This document shows positions 46,587 through 54,764 of a DNA stretch of 54,764 nucleotides, piece after piece. Location of the stretch: the NCBI RefSeq assembly GCF_023887685.1, contig NZ_JAMWMR010000036.1:1-54764 (forward strand). The letters are read 5' to 3'. Positions within the stretch are counted from its first letter, which is position 1. Each line of letters starts with the position of its first letter. The notes under the pieces are model-generated. The model ran no database searches and was not told the DNA's origin. It was given only the letters and a program-made list of their open reading frames with translations. The position numbers and the translations under genes are program-made. This stretch comes from Streptomyces macrolidinus (GTDB lineage: Bacteria > Actinomycetota > Actinomycetes > Streptomycetales > Streptomycetaceae).

Positions 46587-48161
46587 CTACTTCGCGCAGT
46601 AGCTGTAGGGGGTGTAGCTGCGCTTCCCGTCCCGCGGGGCACCCAGGAACTCGGCGTTCTTGAGCGTCTCCTTCTTCTTCTCCAGGGAGACGGAAGCGCC
46701 GATGGAGAGGCCCAGGTTCAGCTCGAACCCGTACTCGTGCGCGTCGGCCATGCCATCGTACGTGGTCTTGCTGGACTTGCCCTTGTCGAACATGAGCTGG
46801 CCGAAGGGGTCGTCCGCACCCGGACGCTTGGTCGGCGCGTAGTTGGTGAACAGGTTCTTGATGAGCTGGCTGCCCCCGTTCCCGTCTCCGTCCAGCCACC
46901 GCTGGGCGATGGCCCGGTCGGCGTCACCGTCCTTGCCCTTGGGGAACGTCAGGGTGTTGGTGTGCACCTCGATGTCGCTGCCGCCGGAGTTGTCGACATC
47001 GCCGGCACTGCCGCTCTTTTCGTTCTTGCCTTCCTTGCCGTTGTGGCCGCCGACACCGTTGGAGACACCACTGGCGGTCTCCGTGGTCTGGGTGTAGTCG
47101 ATCCGGACCAGCTCACCGGTCTTCTGGTCACGGGTGACAGTGATCGTCGCCGTGCGGTCGAGCGTGTTGTGGTCGCCCGTCTCGAAGCCGCCGGCGCCGA
47201 GCTTGCTGCCCCACACGCCGCTGCCCTTCATCGTGTAGGTCTGCGACTTGGTGCCGCGGTAGTCGTCGACGGTGTACACCACGTCGGAGTTGATCGTGAT
47301 GCTGCCGTCGACCCCTGCGGACGCGATGCGGTCGTCCCCGGGGTTGATCCCCAGTCCGCCGTCCGCCTCGCCGTAGAGTCCGATGGAGCCGTAGCTGATG
47401 TGGCGGTCCTTGAGCTTGCCCTCGATGCGGTTGCGGAGCTTCTCCTCCTCCACGAGCGGACCCTTGCCGAAGATGGCAAGGAGGCCCGCACCCGCGTTGG
47501 ACTCGCCGCCGTACTTGCGCTGGGTCTCGTACACCTTCAGCTTCTCGAGGTCGTCGCGGAACTCCGCGGCCTCTTCCTTGCTCTTGAAGACCCAGGTGTC
47601 ACCGTTGTTCACCTTGATGCCGGCACCGAGGTCGACCGAGCCCTTGCCCAGCTTGCCGATCTTTCCGCCCCAGCCGTACGTTCCCCCGACCTTCGTCGAG
47701 TCCGTGAAGGTGGTGTAGATCAGCTTGTCGTTGCCGTCGACCTTGCCGTCGCCATTGACGTCGTAATTGGCCTGGTGTGTCTGGTCCTGGAAGCCGTATT
47801 CGTTGCCCCATTTGAGGAAGCCCACCTTGACCTCACTGCCCGCCTTGTCGCTGACGGTGGAGATCGTGCACAGCGGAGGCTCGAAGTCCGCGTCGGTGGC
47901 CTGTGTGCCGGACCCGTCGCCACCGGACGAGCAGCTCCCCCCGCCGCCCCACAGCGACGAGATGGAGCAGCGGAACCGTTCGCCGATCGAACCGGCCACG
48001 CCGGTCCCGATGAGAGCCAGCACGATGGCCACCGCGACGATCACGGCGCCGACGTACTCCAGGGCGGTGGCACCACGATCGGAGCGGGCGGGGCGGTGGA
48101 TCGCCCTCACCCGGCGCAGCCACCACTCCCCGGCGGCTCTGTGAACATGACGTCTCCTCAT
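46587..48161 (-). CDS. Large prepilin-motif protein with beta-rich passenger and EF-hand-like loop
   Basis: 524 aa. A 30-residue basic leader ends RSDRG|ATALEYVG (Gly30, Glu35 at +5), then a pilin helix AVIVAVAIVLALIGTGVAG, so this is a prepilin with a passenger of nearly 470 residues. The mature protein has RFRCSISSLWGG, a Gly/Ser linker, the calcium loop DVNGDGKVDGND (fits the 12-residue EF-hand/dockerin pattern), and long repetitive beta-sheet-like segments (about 200-420). The end is KRSYTPYSYCAK. Function unknown; it may be a minor pilin or adhesin. ATGA overlap with the upstream membrane-protein gene; GGAGGGGG upstream. Confidence 0.78.
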   Translation of the reverse strand: MRRRHVHRAAGEWWLRRVRAIHRPARSDRGATALEYVGAVIVAVAIVLALIGTGVAGSIGERFRCSISSLWGGGGSCSSGGDGSGTQATDADFEPPLCTISTVSDKAGSEVKVGFLKWGNEYGFQDQTHQANYDVNGDGKVDGNDKLIYTTFTDSTKVGGTYGWGGKIGKLGKGSVDLGAGIKVNNGDTWVFKSKEEAAEFRDDLEKLKVYETQRKYGGESNAGAGLLAIFGKGPLVEEEKLRNRIEGKLKDRHISYGSIGLYGEADGGLGINPGDDRIASAGVDGSITINSDVVYTVDDYRGTKSQTYTMKGSGVWGSKLGAGGFETGDHNTLDRTATITVTRDQKTGELVRIDYTQTTETASGVSNGVGGHNGKEGKNEKSGSAGDVDNSGGSDIEVHTNTLTFPKGKDGDADRAIAQRWLDGDGNGGSQLIKNLFTNYAPTKRPGADDPFGQLMFDKGKSSKTTYDGMADAHEYGFELNLGLSIGASVSLEKKKETLKNAEFLGAPRDGKRSYTPYSYCAK

Positions 48162-48610
48162 CGCTCCCCCTCCTGCAACCGATCCACCCCGTAGCCGGCG
48201 ACGGCGCCGACCACCACGACGACGCAGGACAACAGGAGGCCCTCCGTGGAGGAGCGCCCCCAGTACATGACGACGTTCACGATCTGCGCGAAGAGCGGTA
48301 CCGCGAAGAGCGCGGCGAGATGCCGCGGCGTCGACTCACGGAACGGCTCCCGGTGCACACGCCCGGCGATCCAGGTGGTCAGCGCGATGCACAGGACGTT
48401 GGGCAGGTGGACGTAGAGCAGCCGACCGCCGAACGACTCCAGACGCTCCGGCGTGGCCAACGGCTCGTAGAAGTACGTGATCTGGATGTACGAGCTGATG
48501 AACAGCGCGATGAGCCCGGCTGCCCAGGCGAGGATGAGCGCGAAGAACCCCCCGCTCTCCGCTCGGCCCGCCGTCACACCGCTGTGCGGCGGCCCACCTG
48601 TCCCACGCAT
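48158..48610 (-). CDS. Small integral membrane protein, first gene of the Tad locus
   Basis: 150 aa with four TM helices (about 24-46, 64-84, 97-118, 124-144). No family recognised. The topology recalls the four-helix leader domains of the two toxins in this locus. Stop overlaps the next start (ATGA), so this helix bundle is co-translated with a prepilin-motif protein, which may be the split version of the toxin leader-plus-prepilin arrangement. GGAGGGG precedes the ATG. Confidence 0.75.
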   Translation of the reverse strand: MRGTGGPPHSGVTAGRAESGGFFALILAWAAGLIALFISSYIQITYFYEPLATPERLESFGGRLLYVHLPNVLCIALTTWIAGRVHREPFRESTPRHLAALFAVPLFAQIVNVVMYWGRSSTEGLLLSCVVVVVGAVAGYGVDRLQEGER

Positions 48611-48680
48611 GCCTGACGCCCCTCCGGTCGATCCCTGACGAAGTCGCCACACCCTAGGCATCGGTGGGATACGAGCTCAT

Positions 48681-48707
48681 AGGCCCGTGGGCCCACACCC
48701 GGACCCA
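48681..48707 (-). promoter_or_regulatory. GGGCCCA direct-repeat element upstream of the first Tad unit
   Basis: AGGCCCG (48681), GGGCCCA (48689) and GGACCCA (48701), spaced 8 and 12 bases as at the flp element, about 75 bases upstream of the membrane-protein start. Confidence 0.55.
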
Positions 48708-48761
48708 ATTTCGAATCCGGGCCTGCTCAGAGGTAGTTCGGGACACGCGAAGGGGACGAGG

Positions 48762-48784
48762 GGGCCCTCCGCGTGGAGGGGCCC
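48762..48784 (-). terminator. Imperfect stem-loop after the zinc-ribbon hypothetical gene
   Basis: GGGCCC-TCC, GCGT, GGA-GGGGCCC with a one-base bulge, 17 bases beyond the gene stop. Confidence 0.6.
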
Positions 48785-48800
48785 GGTGGGTGACCTGGGG

Positions 48801-49649
48801 TCAGGACGCCTCGGCGCGGTCCCGCCGGTGGTAGCCGGGTGTCGTGACGGAGCAGAACACGCAGCGGTCGCCGATGAGTTCGAGACCGCACCAGTGGCAC
48901 AGGTCCCGGCGTACCGCCGTCACGAGCTGATACAGGACCGAGAGGTCCGGGAGGAAGGTGGCGAACTCCACCAGCTTGCCGGTCCCCCACCAACGGGCCG
49001 ACTCCGCAGGCAGTTCCGCCTCGAGGAGCCCCTGGACCGACCAGGCGTTCGCGAGGTTCGAGCTGATCCAGTCGGTCTGGAGCTGCCCCTTGGCGACGAG
49101 CAGCCAGGTGCCGAACTCCGGCCCGGCCAGTCGCGCTTCGGGCCCGATCTCCACCAGTTGCGGCGCGGGGTTGGTCACCACTCCGAACTGCTTGCCGGGC
49201 ATCCAGGACTTGGCGTGGGACTTGAGGCTGACCGGAACCCGGTCCAGCTTGGCGACCGTGTTGAGGACCGCGCCCGCGTGGATGTAGTGCGTGAGCAGAC
49301 GGCCGGCCGAGGCCACGACACCCGCACTGAGGTCGGTGACCGACAACTGGCGCATCTGACGGATCAGCACCGCGAGGCCCAGCGGCGGCAGATCCGACTT
49401 AAACAGGGCGATGCGATCGCTCTCCAGGATCGAGCGCACGGAACGCAGACGCTGCTCCGTCGCCGCGGGCGCCGCCGACGAGTAGACGACCACCACATGA
49501 CCGTGCTGCTCCAGCAGGGTCTGCATCTCCACCAGCGACTGCTCCAGCGACTGCTGCTGCGGAGTCCTCAACGGGATGGCCGGAGGCGTCTGTTGATCGG
49601 TCGACGGCAGCACCATGTCAGCACTGGTGACAGCAATCGCGGTCGACAC
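48801..49649 (-). CDS. Hypothetical protein with C-terminal zinc ribbon
   Basis: 282 aa, no TM helix. Residues 40-115 contain Gln/Ala/Leu-rich helices; the middle (LTHYIHAGAVLNTVAKLDRVPVSLKSHAKSW ... GPEFGTWLLVAKG) is unassigned. The C-terminal CHWCGLELIGDRCVFC (C-x2-C-x8-C-x2-C) is a zinc ribbon. Such proteins are common in Streptomyces and often sit near Tad loci, but their role is unknown. GTG at 49649 has a G-run upstream; the frame is open 14 codons further. Confidence 0.65.
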   Translation of the reverse strand: MSTAIAVTSADMVLPSTDQQTPPAIPLRTPQQQSLEQSLVEMQTLLEQHGHVVVVYSSAAPAATEQRLRSVRSILESDRIALFKSDLPPLGLAVLIRQMRQLSVTDLSAGVVASAGRLLTHYIHAGAVLNTVAKLDRVPVSLKSHAKSWMPGKQFGVVTNPAPQLVEIGPEARLAGPEFGTWLLVAKGQLQTDWISSNLANAWSVQGLLEAELPAESARWWGTGKLVEFATFLPDLSVLYQLVTAVRRDLCHWCGLELIGDRCVFCSVTTPGYHRRDRAEAS

Positions 49650-49825
49650 TCGAGCCCCCCCGTTCCTCGGTCGCCGCAGCTCCGGAGCCAAACGATCACG
49701 GCCCGGACGGCTACCTCAGCACTCTATCCGTGCCATACCGGTCGGAGAACACCCCTTCTTCACTTGCGAGACAGCCCATCCCTCACCAAACGAGGCCAGG
49801 TATGGGCAAGCCGGGCAAGTGTGCG

Positions 49826-50551
49826 TCAGTCGTCGTCCTTCGTCACGGCGACGGGCTCCTCCTCGTCGTCCTCGTCGTCGAAGTACGCGTCCAGCACCTC
49901 GTCGAGCCGGTTGTCCCACTCCTGGAAGCGGGCGCGCGAGTCGGCCTCGATCTCGATGGGGTACCAACGGCGTTCGGGCGTGTGCACGGTCACCGTGAAC
50001 CGCTTCCCGAACCGCGCGGTCTCCGTCTCCACGGCACCGATCTCGTCCCAGCGGAACTCGCACTCCTGGTCGTCCAGGCGGAGGCGCACACCGCAGTGAT
50101 CGGCGACGATCTTCGCGCGACGGTCGGACGCCTCGAAGACGGGCCCGTCGGGGGCAGGCTTCTCCGCCGACTCCTCCGACTCCTCCGAGTCCTCCGAGTC
50201 CTTCGCAGGCTCCTCCTCGGCCTTCTCCTCGGCCTTCTCCCCCGGCTCCTCCTCGGAGTCCTTCACGGCCTCCGACTCGGGCTTCGCGGACGGTGCGCGG
50301 TCGCGCTTCTCGTCGGCGTCCGCCACCGCGGCAGGGGTCACTTCCGCCTCGACCACCTCCGTATCGGCGGGCGTGGTCTCCTCAGGCGTCGCATCCTCCG
50401 GCTCGGCGGCGGACGCGGGTGAGGTGAGCCCGGGGATGAAGGCCGGGTCGACCCCGGCGCCGTTCAGGGGCTTGCTGCTCGAACCAATGCGCTGCTCCAC
50501 AGCGGGCAGTATGGTCGAAGATCCTGTGCCGGACACAGCCGGACCCTGCAT
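49826..50551 (-). CDS. Hypothetical acidic protein
   Basis: 241 aa, strongly acidic. Residues 45-140 are Glu/Asp/Ser/Pro-rich and disordered; residues 140-215 (DRRAKIVADHCGVRLRLDDQECEFRWDEIGAVETETARFGKRFTVTVHTPERRWYPIEIEADSRARFQEW) look like a PH-like beta barrel; a short acidic tail EEPVAVTKDDD ends it. No enzyme motif. Divergent from the D-amino-acid operon. Ribosome-binding site weak, so the start is uncertain. Confidence 0.65.
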   Translation of the reverse strand: MQGPAVSGTGSSTILPAVEQRIGSSSKPLNGAGVDPAFIPGLTSPASAAEPEDATPEETTPADTEVVEAEVTPAAVADADEKRDRAPSAKPESEAVKDSEEEPGEKAEEKAEEEPAKDSEDSEESEESAEKPAPDGPVFEASDRRAKIVADHCGVRLRLDDQECEFRWDEIGAVETETARFGKRFTVTVHTPERRWYPIEIEADSRARFQEWDNRLDEVLDAYFDDEDDEEEPVAVTKDDD

Positions 50552-50683
50552 CGTTATACGAATCTTCGCCGAATCCCCGTGCCAGAGCCTTGTTGACGGC
50601 CCATCAGTTCCGCACCAGCCTGGCGCGTCGCTCTCGGGGAAGAGCACAGCCGAACGACCCGGATGCCACGCCAGGGAGGCCGC

Positions 50684-51961
50684 ATGGACGCCGCTGTCGC
50701 CGCAGAACGCCTCGCCGCCCTCATGGCGGAACGCGTCGACCACCGCTTCAAGGGCCTGCCGCCCGACGCCGAGGGCCGCACGCTCGCCGACCTCGCCGCC
50801 GAGCGCCGCGACCTCTTCACCGGCGGCTTCACCACCCCGCTCCTCACCCTCGCCGCCGAGCACCTGACGCACAACCTCGGCCTGATGGAGACGTACACGG
50901 CCCGGCACGGCCTCGCCTTCGCCCCGCACGGCAAGACGACGATGGCACCCCAGCTCTTCCACCGCCAGATCGCGCACGGCGCGTGGGGCATCACGCTCGC
51001 GGTCCCCCACCAGGTGCGTGTGGCACGGTACTTCGGCGTCCAGCGCGTGTTTCTCGCCAACGAGCTGGTCGACCCGGCAGCCCTGCGCTCGATCGCGGCC
51101 GACCTCGCCGCCGACTCGGACTACGACTTCGTCTGCTACGTCGACTCACCGCACGGCGTCGCGCTGATGGACGCGGCCCTGAGCGGAGCCGCACGCCCCA
51201 TCGACGTGGTGGTCGAACTGGCGGCGGGCGAAGGCGCGCGCACCGGCGTCCGTACGGAGGCGGAGTGCGTGGCGGTCGCGGACGCCGTGGCGGCGACGCG
51301 GACCCTGCGGCTGGTGGGCGTGGCCGGATACGAGGGCGAGGTACCGCGGGCGGACCCGGGCCGGGTACACACGTGGCTGCGCCGACTGACCGCGCTGGCC
51401 GTGGAGTTCGACAAGGCGGGCCGGTTCGCCGACGCCGACCGGATCGTGGTGAGCGCGGGCGGCAGCGCCTGGTTCGACGCGGTGGCCGAGGAGTTCACCC
51501 GGATGCCCGAACTCTCCGTACCCGTCCTGAAGTTGCTGCGTTCGGGCGCGTACGTCACGCACGACGACGGTCACTACCGCGGGCTGACCCCCTTCACCCG
51601 CGTCCCGCAAGAGGGCGCGCTCCAGCCCGCGTTGCGCCTGTGGACCCAGGTGGTGTCCCGCCCCTCGCCCGAGCAGGCGTTCGTCAACGCGGGCAAGCGG
51701 GACGTGGGGTACGACCTGGGCCTGCCCACCGCGCTGGTCGTGCACCGCGACGGCGAGGAGCGCACGGCCACCGGCATCACGGTGACCGCCCTCTCCGACC
51801 AGCACACCTGGCTGCGTACGACCCCGGAGGCGGACCTCCGGGTCGGCGACTGGCTGGGCCTCGGCCTGTCCCACCCGTGCACGACCTTCGACAAGTGGCC
51901 CCTGATCCCGGTGACCGAGGCGGACGGCACGGTGGTCGACTACGTCCGCACGTTCTTCTAG
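50684..51961 (+). CDS. PLP-dependent amino-acid deaminase/D-threonine-aldolase-like protein (alanine racemase fold)
   Basis: 425 aa, fold type III PLP enzyme. The cofactor lysine is in FAPHGKTTMAP (Lys84). C-terminal metal/PLP region is seen in DLRVGDWLGLGLSHPCTTFDKWPLIPV, with the His/Cys pair typical of D-serine deaminase (DSD1-like) and D-threonine aldolase families. Expected to act on a hydroxylated or small D-amino acid. The ATG at 50684 has GGGAGG upstream; an ATG 21 bases earlier lacks one. The next gene begins 38 bases downstream and also acts on D-amino acids. Confidence 0.85.
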   Translation: MDAAVAAERLAALMAERVDHRFKGLPPDAEGRTLADLAAERRDLFTGGFTTPLLTLAAEHLTHNLGLMETYTARHGLAFAPHGKTTMAPQLFHRQIAHGAWGITLAVPHQVRVARYFGVQRVFLANELVDPAALRSIAADLAADSDYDFVCYVDSPHGVALMDAALSGAARPIDVVVELAAGEGARTGVRTEAECVAVADAVAATRTLRLVGVAGYEGEVPRADPGRVHTWLRRLTALAVEFDKAGRFADADRIVVSAGGSAWFDAVAEEFTRMPELSVPVLKLLRSGAYVTHDDGHYRGLTPFTRVPQEGALQPALRLWTQVVSRPSPEQAFVNAGKRDVGYDLGLPTALVVHRDGEERTATGITVTALSDQHTWLRTTPEADLRVGDWLGLGLSHPCTTFDKWPLIPVTEADGTVVDYVRTFF

Positions 51962-51999
51962 AAGCAACAGGGCGCAACCAAGCGTGAGCAGGAGCAGTC

Positions 52000-53625
52000 A
52001 TGCCCCCTCTGGACCTCGCCGATCTCGTCATCCGGGACGCGGATGTGGTCGACGGCAGCGGCGCCCCCTCCTACCGTGCCGATGTGGCGGTCAAGGACGG
52101 CCGGATCGTCTCGATCGTGCAGGAGGCCGCGGCGGCCGGGTGCCAACGCCCGCGTGCGGTAAGGGAGCTGGACGCCGAGGGTCTCGTCCTCTCGCCCGGC
52201 TTCATCGACATGCACGCCCACAGCGACCTCGCTCTCCTGCGCGACCCCGACCACAGCGCCAAGGCCGCGCAGGGCGTGACGCTCGAAGTCCTCGGGCAGG
52301 ACGGGCTGTCGTACGCGCCCGTGGACGACCGTACGCTCCCCGAGGTGCGCCGCGCGCTCGCCGGATGGCACGGGTACGGCGACGACATCGACTTCACCTG
52401 GCGGTCCGTGGGCGAGTACCTGGACCGTCTGGACGAGGGCATCGCCGTCAACGCGGCCTGTCTGATCCCGCAGGGCACGCTCCGGATGCTCGTCGTCGGC
52501 TGGGAGGACCGGGAGGCCACACCCGAAGAGCTGGACCGGATGCGGCAGTTGGTCGCCGAAGGGATGGAGCAGGGCGCGGTCGGCATGTCGTCCGGGCTGA
52601 CCTACACCCCCGGCATGTACGCCACGAACGCCGAACTGACCGAACTCTGCCGGGTGGTGGCCGCGTACGGCGGCTACTTCTGCCCGCACCACCGGTCGTA
52701 CGGGGCCGACGCCCTGGCCGCGTACGAGGAGATGGTGACCTTGGCCCGGGAGTCCGGCTGCCCGCTCCACCTCGCGCACGCCACCTTGAACTTCGGCGTC
52801 AACCAAGGCCGGGCGGCCGAGTTGCTCTCCCTGCTCGACGGCGCCCTGGCGTCGGGCGTGGACCTCACGCTCGACTCGTACCCCTACACCTCGGGCTGTA
52901 CGACGCTGGCGGCGCTGCTGCCGAGCTGGGCGAGCGAGGGCGGCCCGCGGGAGGTCCTCGCGCGACTCGCGGACGACCGCGCGGCCGAACGGATGCGGCG
53001 GGAGCTGGAGATCACGGGCAGCGACGGCTGCCACGGCGTGCCCGTCGACTGGAACACCGTCGAGATCTCGGGGGTCGGGGACCCCGCGCTCGCGTCGTAC
53101 GTCGGCAGGACGGTCCAGGAGTCGGCGGACCTGCGCGGCGAGGCTCCCTGGGTCATCGCCCGTCGCCTCCTCGTCGCGGACCGGCTGGGCCCGACGGTCC
53201 TGCAGCACGTGGGCCACGAGGACAACGTCCGCGCGATCATGCGGCACCGCGCCCACACGGGTGGCTCCGACGGCATCCTCCAGGGCGCGAAGCCGCACCC
53301 GCGCGCCTACGGCACCTTCCCGCACTATCTCGGCCGGTACACAAGGGAGTTGGGGGTGCTGACGCTGGAGGAGTGCGTCGCCCGGCTGACCGGTCGCCCG
53401 GCGGCCCGGCTGCGGCTGCCGGACCGGGGCCTGGTCCGCGAGGGCCACCGTGCCGACCTGGTCCTCTTCGACCCGGCCACGGTCGCGGCCGGTGCCACCT
53501 ACGCCCGGCCCCGGACCCCGCCGACCGGCATCCCGTACGTCCTGATCGACGGCCGCTTCGTGATCGAGGACGGGCGGCGCACCGACGTGCTGGCGGGGCG
53601 GGCGGTCCGCCGTACCGCGACGTGA
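52000..53625 (+). CDS. N-acyl-D-amino-acid deacylase (D-aminoacylase)
   Basis: 541-aa amidohydrolase-superfamily enzyme that frees D-amino acids from N-acyl derivatives. The metal-binding HxH is in GFIDMHAHSDLAL (His72, His74); MSSGLTYTPGMYA and the catalytic-Asp region HTGGSDGILQG (Asp424) are present; the beta sandwich at each end is seen in LADLVIRDADVVDGSG and GHRADLVLFDPATV. Pairs with the upstream PLP enzyme for D-amino-acid salvage or detoxification. GGAG precedes the ATG. Confidence 0.9.
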   Translation: MPPLDLADLVIRDADVVDGSGAPSYRADVAVKDGRIVSIVQEAAAAGCQRPRAVRELDAEGLVLSPGFIDMHAHSDLALLRDPDHSAKAAQGVTLEVLGQDGLSYAPVDDRTLPEVRRALAGWHGYGDDIDFTWRSVGEYLDRLDEGIAVNAACLIPQGTLRMLVVGWEDREATPEELDRMRQLVAEGMEQGAVGMSSGLTYTPGMYATNAELTELCRVVAAYGGYFCPHHRSYGADALAAYEEMVTLARESGCPLHLAHATLNFGVNQGRAAELLSLLDGALASGVDLTLDSYPYTSGCTTLAALLPSWASEGGPREVLARLADDRAAERMRRELEITGSDGCHGVPVDWNTVEISGVGDPALASYVGRTVQESADLRGEAPWVIARRLLVADRLGPTVLQHVGHEDNVRAIMRHRAHTGGSDGILQGAKPHPRAYGTFPHYLGRYTRELGVLTLEECVARLTGRPAARLRLPDRGLVREGHRADLVLFDPATVAAGATYARPRTPPTGIPYVLIDGRFVIEDGRRTDVLAGRAVRRTAT

Positions 53626-53642
53626 CCGCCCGCGCGCGTCGC

Positions 53643-54509
53643 CTACGGCTTGGGCAGGACGCAGCCGCTCGCGTTCAGGTTCAGCTTGTTGCCCGCGCCG
53701 AAGCACGCGGGGATCTGGTAGGTCTCCTCGGCGTAGTTGATGCCCTGACGGACGGTCACCGTGCCGTTCTCGTCCACCTCACAGGGGTTGTTCACCGTGC
53801 AGGAGCCGCCGTCCTCGTTGCCGGTGTTGTTGACGGCGACGACCTTGCCGGTGCTGTCGACGACCGGCGAGCCGGAGGTGCCGCCGATGGTGTCGCAGGC
53901 GGAGGTGTAGCGGACCGAGTCCTTCCAGGTCCAGCCGCCTTCCTTGAGGCGGTAGACGAACCCGTCGATGTTGCAGCTGTAGATCCGCTTCCAGTAGCCG
54001 GAGACGACGTTGATCGCGCTGCCGGCGACCGGGTGCGTGTCCGCGACGGTGAGCGCGTTGATGCCGTACGAGCTGCGGATCTGCGCGTAGGTGGTGGTGA
54101 GCTGGTAGATCGTGACGTCGGTGTCGGTCATCGTGGAGTACGCGACCTTGCTCGCGCGCAGCGTCGCGACCTTGCTGCCCGAGGAGTCGAGCAGGCCGAA
54201 GGTGCGGCTGGAGGCCTGGTCGACGATGACCTCACCGGGGTCGGGGAAGCCGGTCTCCAGGCAGTGGCCGTTGGAGAGGACGAGCGCCGGGTCGCTGTCC
54301 GCGGAGTTGGGGAAGCGGATGACGGAACCGGAGCAGTTGCTGAGCGAGACGGTGCCTGCGAAGTCGGCAGCCTGGATCGTCGCCGACTTGGTGGCCGTGC
54401 TGGTGGTCTCGGTGGATGTGGTCGCGGTCCCGGGTGCCGCGGTCGCCGTGGCCGTGCCTGCTCCGGCGAGCACCAGAGCGAAGAGCGCGGCGGCGAGAGG
54501 CTTGCGCAT
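53643..54509 (-). CDS. Secreted trypsin-fold serine protease
   Basis: 288 aa with a signal peptide (LAAALFALVLAGAGTATATAAPG, cleavage near 25). Catalytic triad: His82 in SNGHCLE, Asp131 in TDTDVTIYQL, Ser212 in GGTSGSPVV. Cys pairs (SNCSGS/GHCLE, YSCNID/TSACDT, SCTVNNPC, ACFGAG/SGCVLP) indicate several disulfides. Exported, probably for extracellular protein digestion. AGGAGGGG lies upstream of the ATG. Convergent with the D-aminoacylase gene, whose stop is 18 bases away. Confidence 0.9.
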   Translation of the reverse strand: MRKPLAAALFALVLAGAGTATATAAPGTATTSTETTSTATKSATIQAADFAGTVSLSNCSGSVIRFPNSADSDPALVLSNGHCLETGFPDPGEVIVDQASSRTFGLLDSSGSKVATLRASKVAYSTMTDTDVTIYQLTTTYAQIRSSYGINALTVADTHPVAGSAINVVSGYWKRIYSCNIDGFVYRLKEGGWTWKDSVRYTSACDTIGGTSGSPVVDSTGKVVAVNNTGNEDGGSCTVNNPCEVDENGTVTVRQGINYAEETYQIPACFGAGNKLNLNASGCVLPKP

Positions 54510-54764
54510 GTGGGGGGTCCCCTCCTGGTGAGAGTGGTGACCTGGACGGCCGGAGGTGCACACCGTCCCCGTCTTGTCATGCGCATTGTGAGTAGCCCCC
54601 ACCCCGGGGACAAGGAGTAGTTTTCGGCCACCCGCCCGCACAGCACAGCGACCATCCCCCGCGCCTCACCCGTTCAGCGGAACCCGAAACCAGGCACACA
54701 CCCCACCCCCCCCTCCCCTCACCCCCCCACCCACCTCCACCCCACTTCCCGGCCTAACCCCCCT
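54510..54764 (-). other. Right-end region: protease promoter and C-rich low-complexity tract
   Basis: Holds the upstream region of the serine protease gene and, from about 54,690 to the end, a run of CCCCACCC-like sequence. No coding frame is credible. Confidence 0.5.

Noticed and set aside
54690..54764. C-rich run at the window end as a telomere or repeat array
   Set aside because: Irregular CCCCACC-type low complexity without a fixed unit or the palindromes of Streptomyces telomeres; the window simply ends there.

Overview
The window is high-GC DNA with the codon bias and gene content of a Streptomyces (or close relative) chromosome. No rRNA, tRNA, CRISPR array or complete insertion sequence was seen. 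Evidence for the host includes fumC next to a DUF402 gene and a SpoIIE-type phosphatase, an oxyR-ahpC-ahpD redox block, a PhoH-like ATPase, an isoprenyl transferase, and a complete actinobacterial Tad/Flp pilus locus. Gene order in the left half resembles the SCO50xx region of S. coelicolor as I remember it; I could not check this by alignment.

Left part (1-25,100), core and stress genes: fumarase, DUF402 protein, SpoIIE/GAF/HATPase phosphatase, catalase, bifunctional penicillin-binding protein, SPFH membrane protein coupled to a ribbon-helix-helix protein, a PadR-regulated ABC exporter (overlapping stop and start codons), OxyR with divergent ahpC-ahpD, an AI-2E-type permease, a secreted lytic transglycosylase, PhoH-like ATPase and isoprenyl transferase. 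These are followed by a candidate C-rich small RNA, a methyltransferase, an F420-type LLM oxidoreductase, a DHFR-like reductase and a RelE/XRE-type toxin-antitoxin pair. Many genes end in clear stem-loop terminators.

Middle and right (25,250-48,610), a large minus-strand Tad/Flp pilus locus. In transcription order: a small membrane protein; a 524-aa protein carrying a prepilin (class III) motif; a lipoprotein; a DUF3592 protein; CpaB; a CpaE/TadZ-like ATPase; two TadE-like pseudopilins; TadA; TadB; TadC; a sensor kinase and a LuxR-type response regulator; the Flp pilin; a TadG-like protein; a lipoprotein; an OmpA-domain protein; a small GntR-containing island; two tandem ~790-aa proteins; an Imm52-like immunity protein; a coupled hypothetical; and the A24 prepilin peptidase. 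The two ~790-aa proteins are the most striking content. Each has an N-terminal four-helix membrane domain, then a perfect prepilin processing motif (G166|Q167 with Glu at +5) like that of the Flp pilin, then a low-complexity stalk, and a C-terminal PD-(D/E)xK nuclease domain of the Tox-REase-5 kind. I infer a Tad-pilus-linked contact-toxin system: the prepilin peptidase frees the toxin from its polytopic leader and the Tad machine exports or displays it, with Imm52 protecting the producer. A shared GGGCCCA direct-repeat element lies upstream of three units of this locus, always in the same orientation.

Right edge (48,800-54,764): two locus-flanking hypotheticals (one with a C-terminal zinc ribbon, one acidic), a D-amino-acid gene pair (PLP-dependent alanine-racemase-fold enzyme and N-acyl-D-amino-acid deacylase), and a secreted trypsin-fold serine protease.
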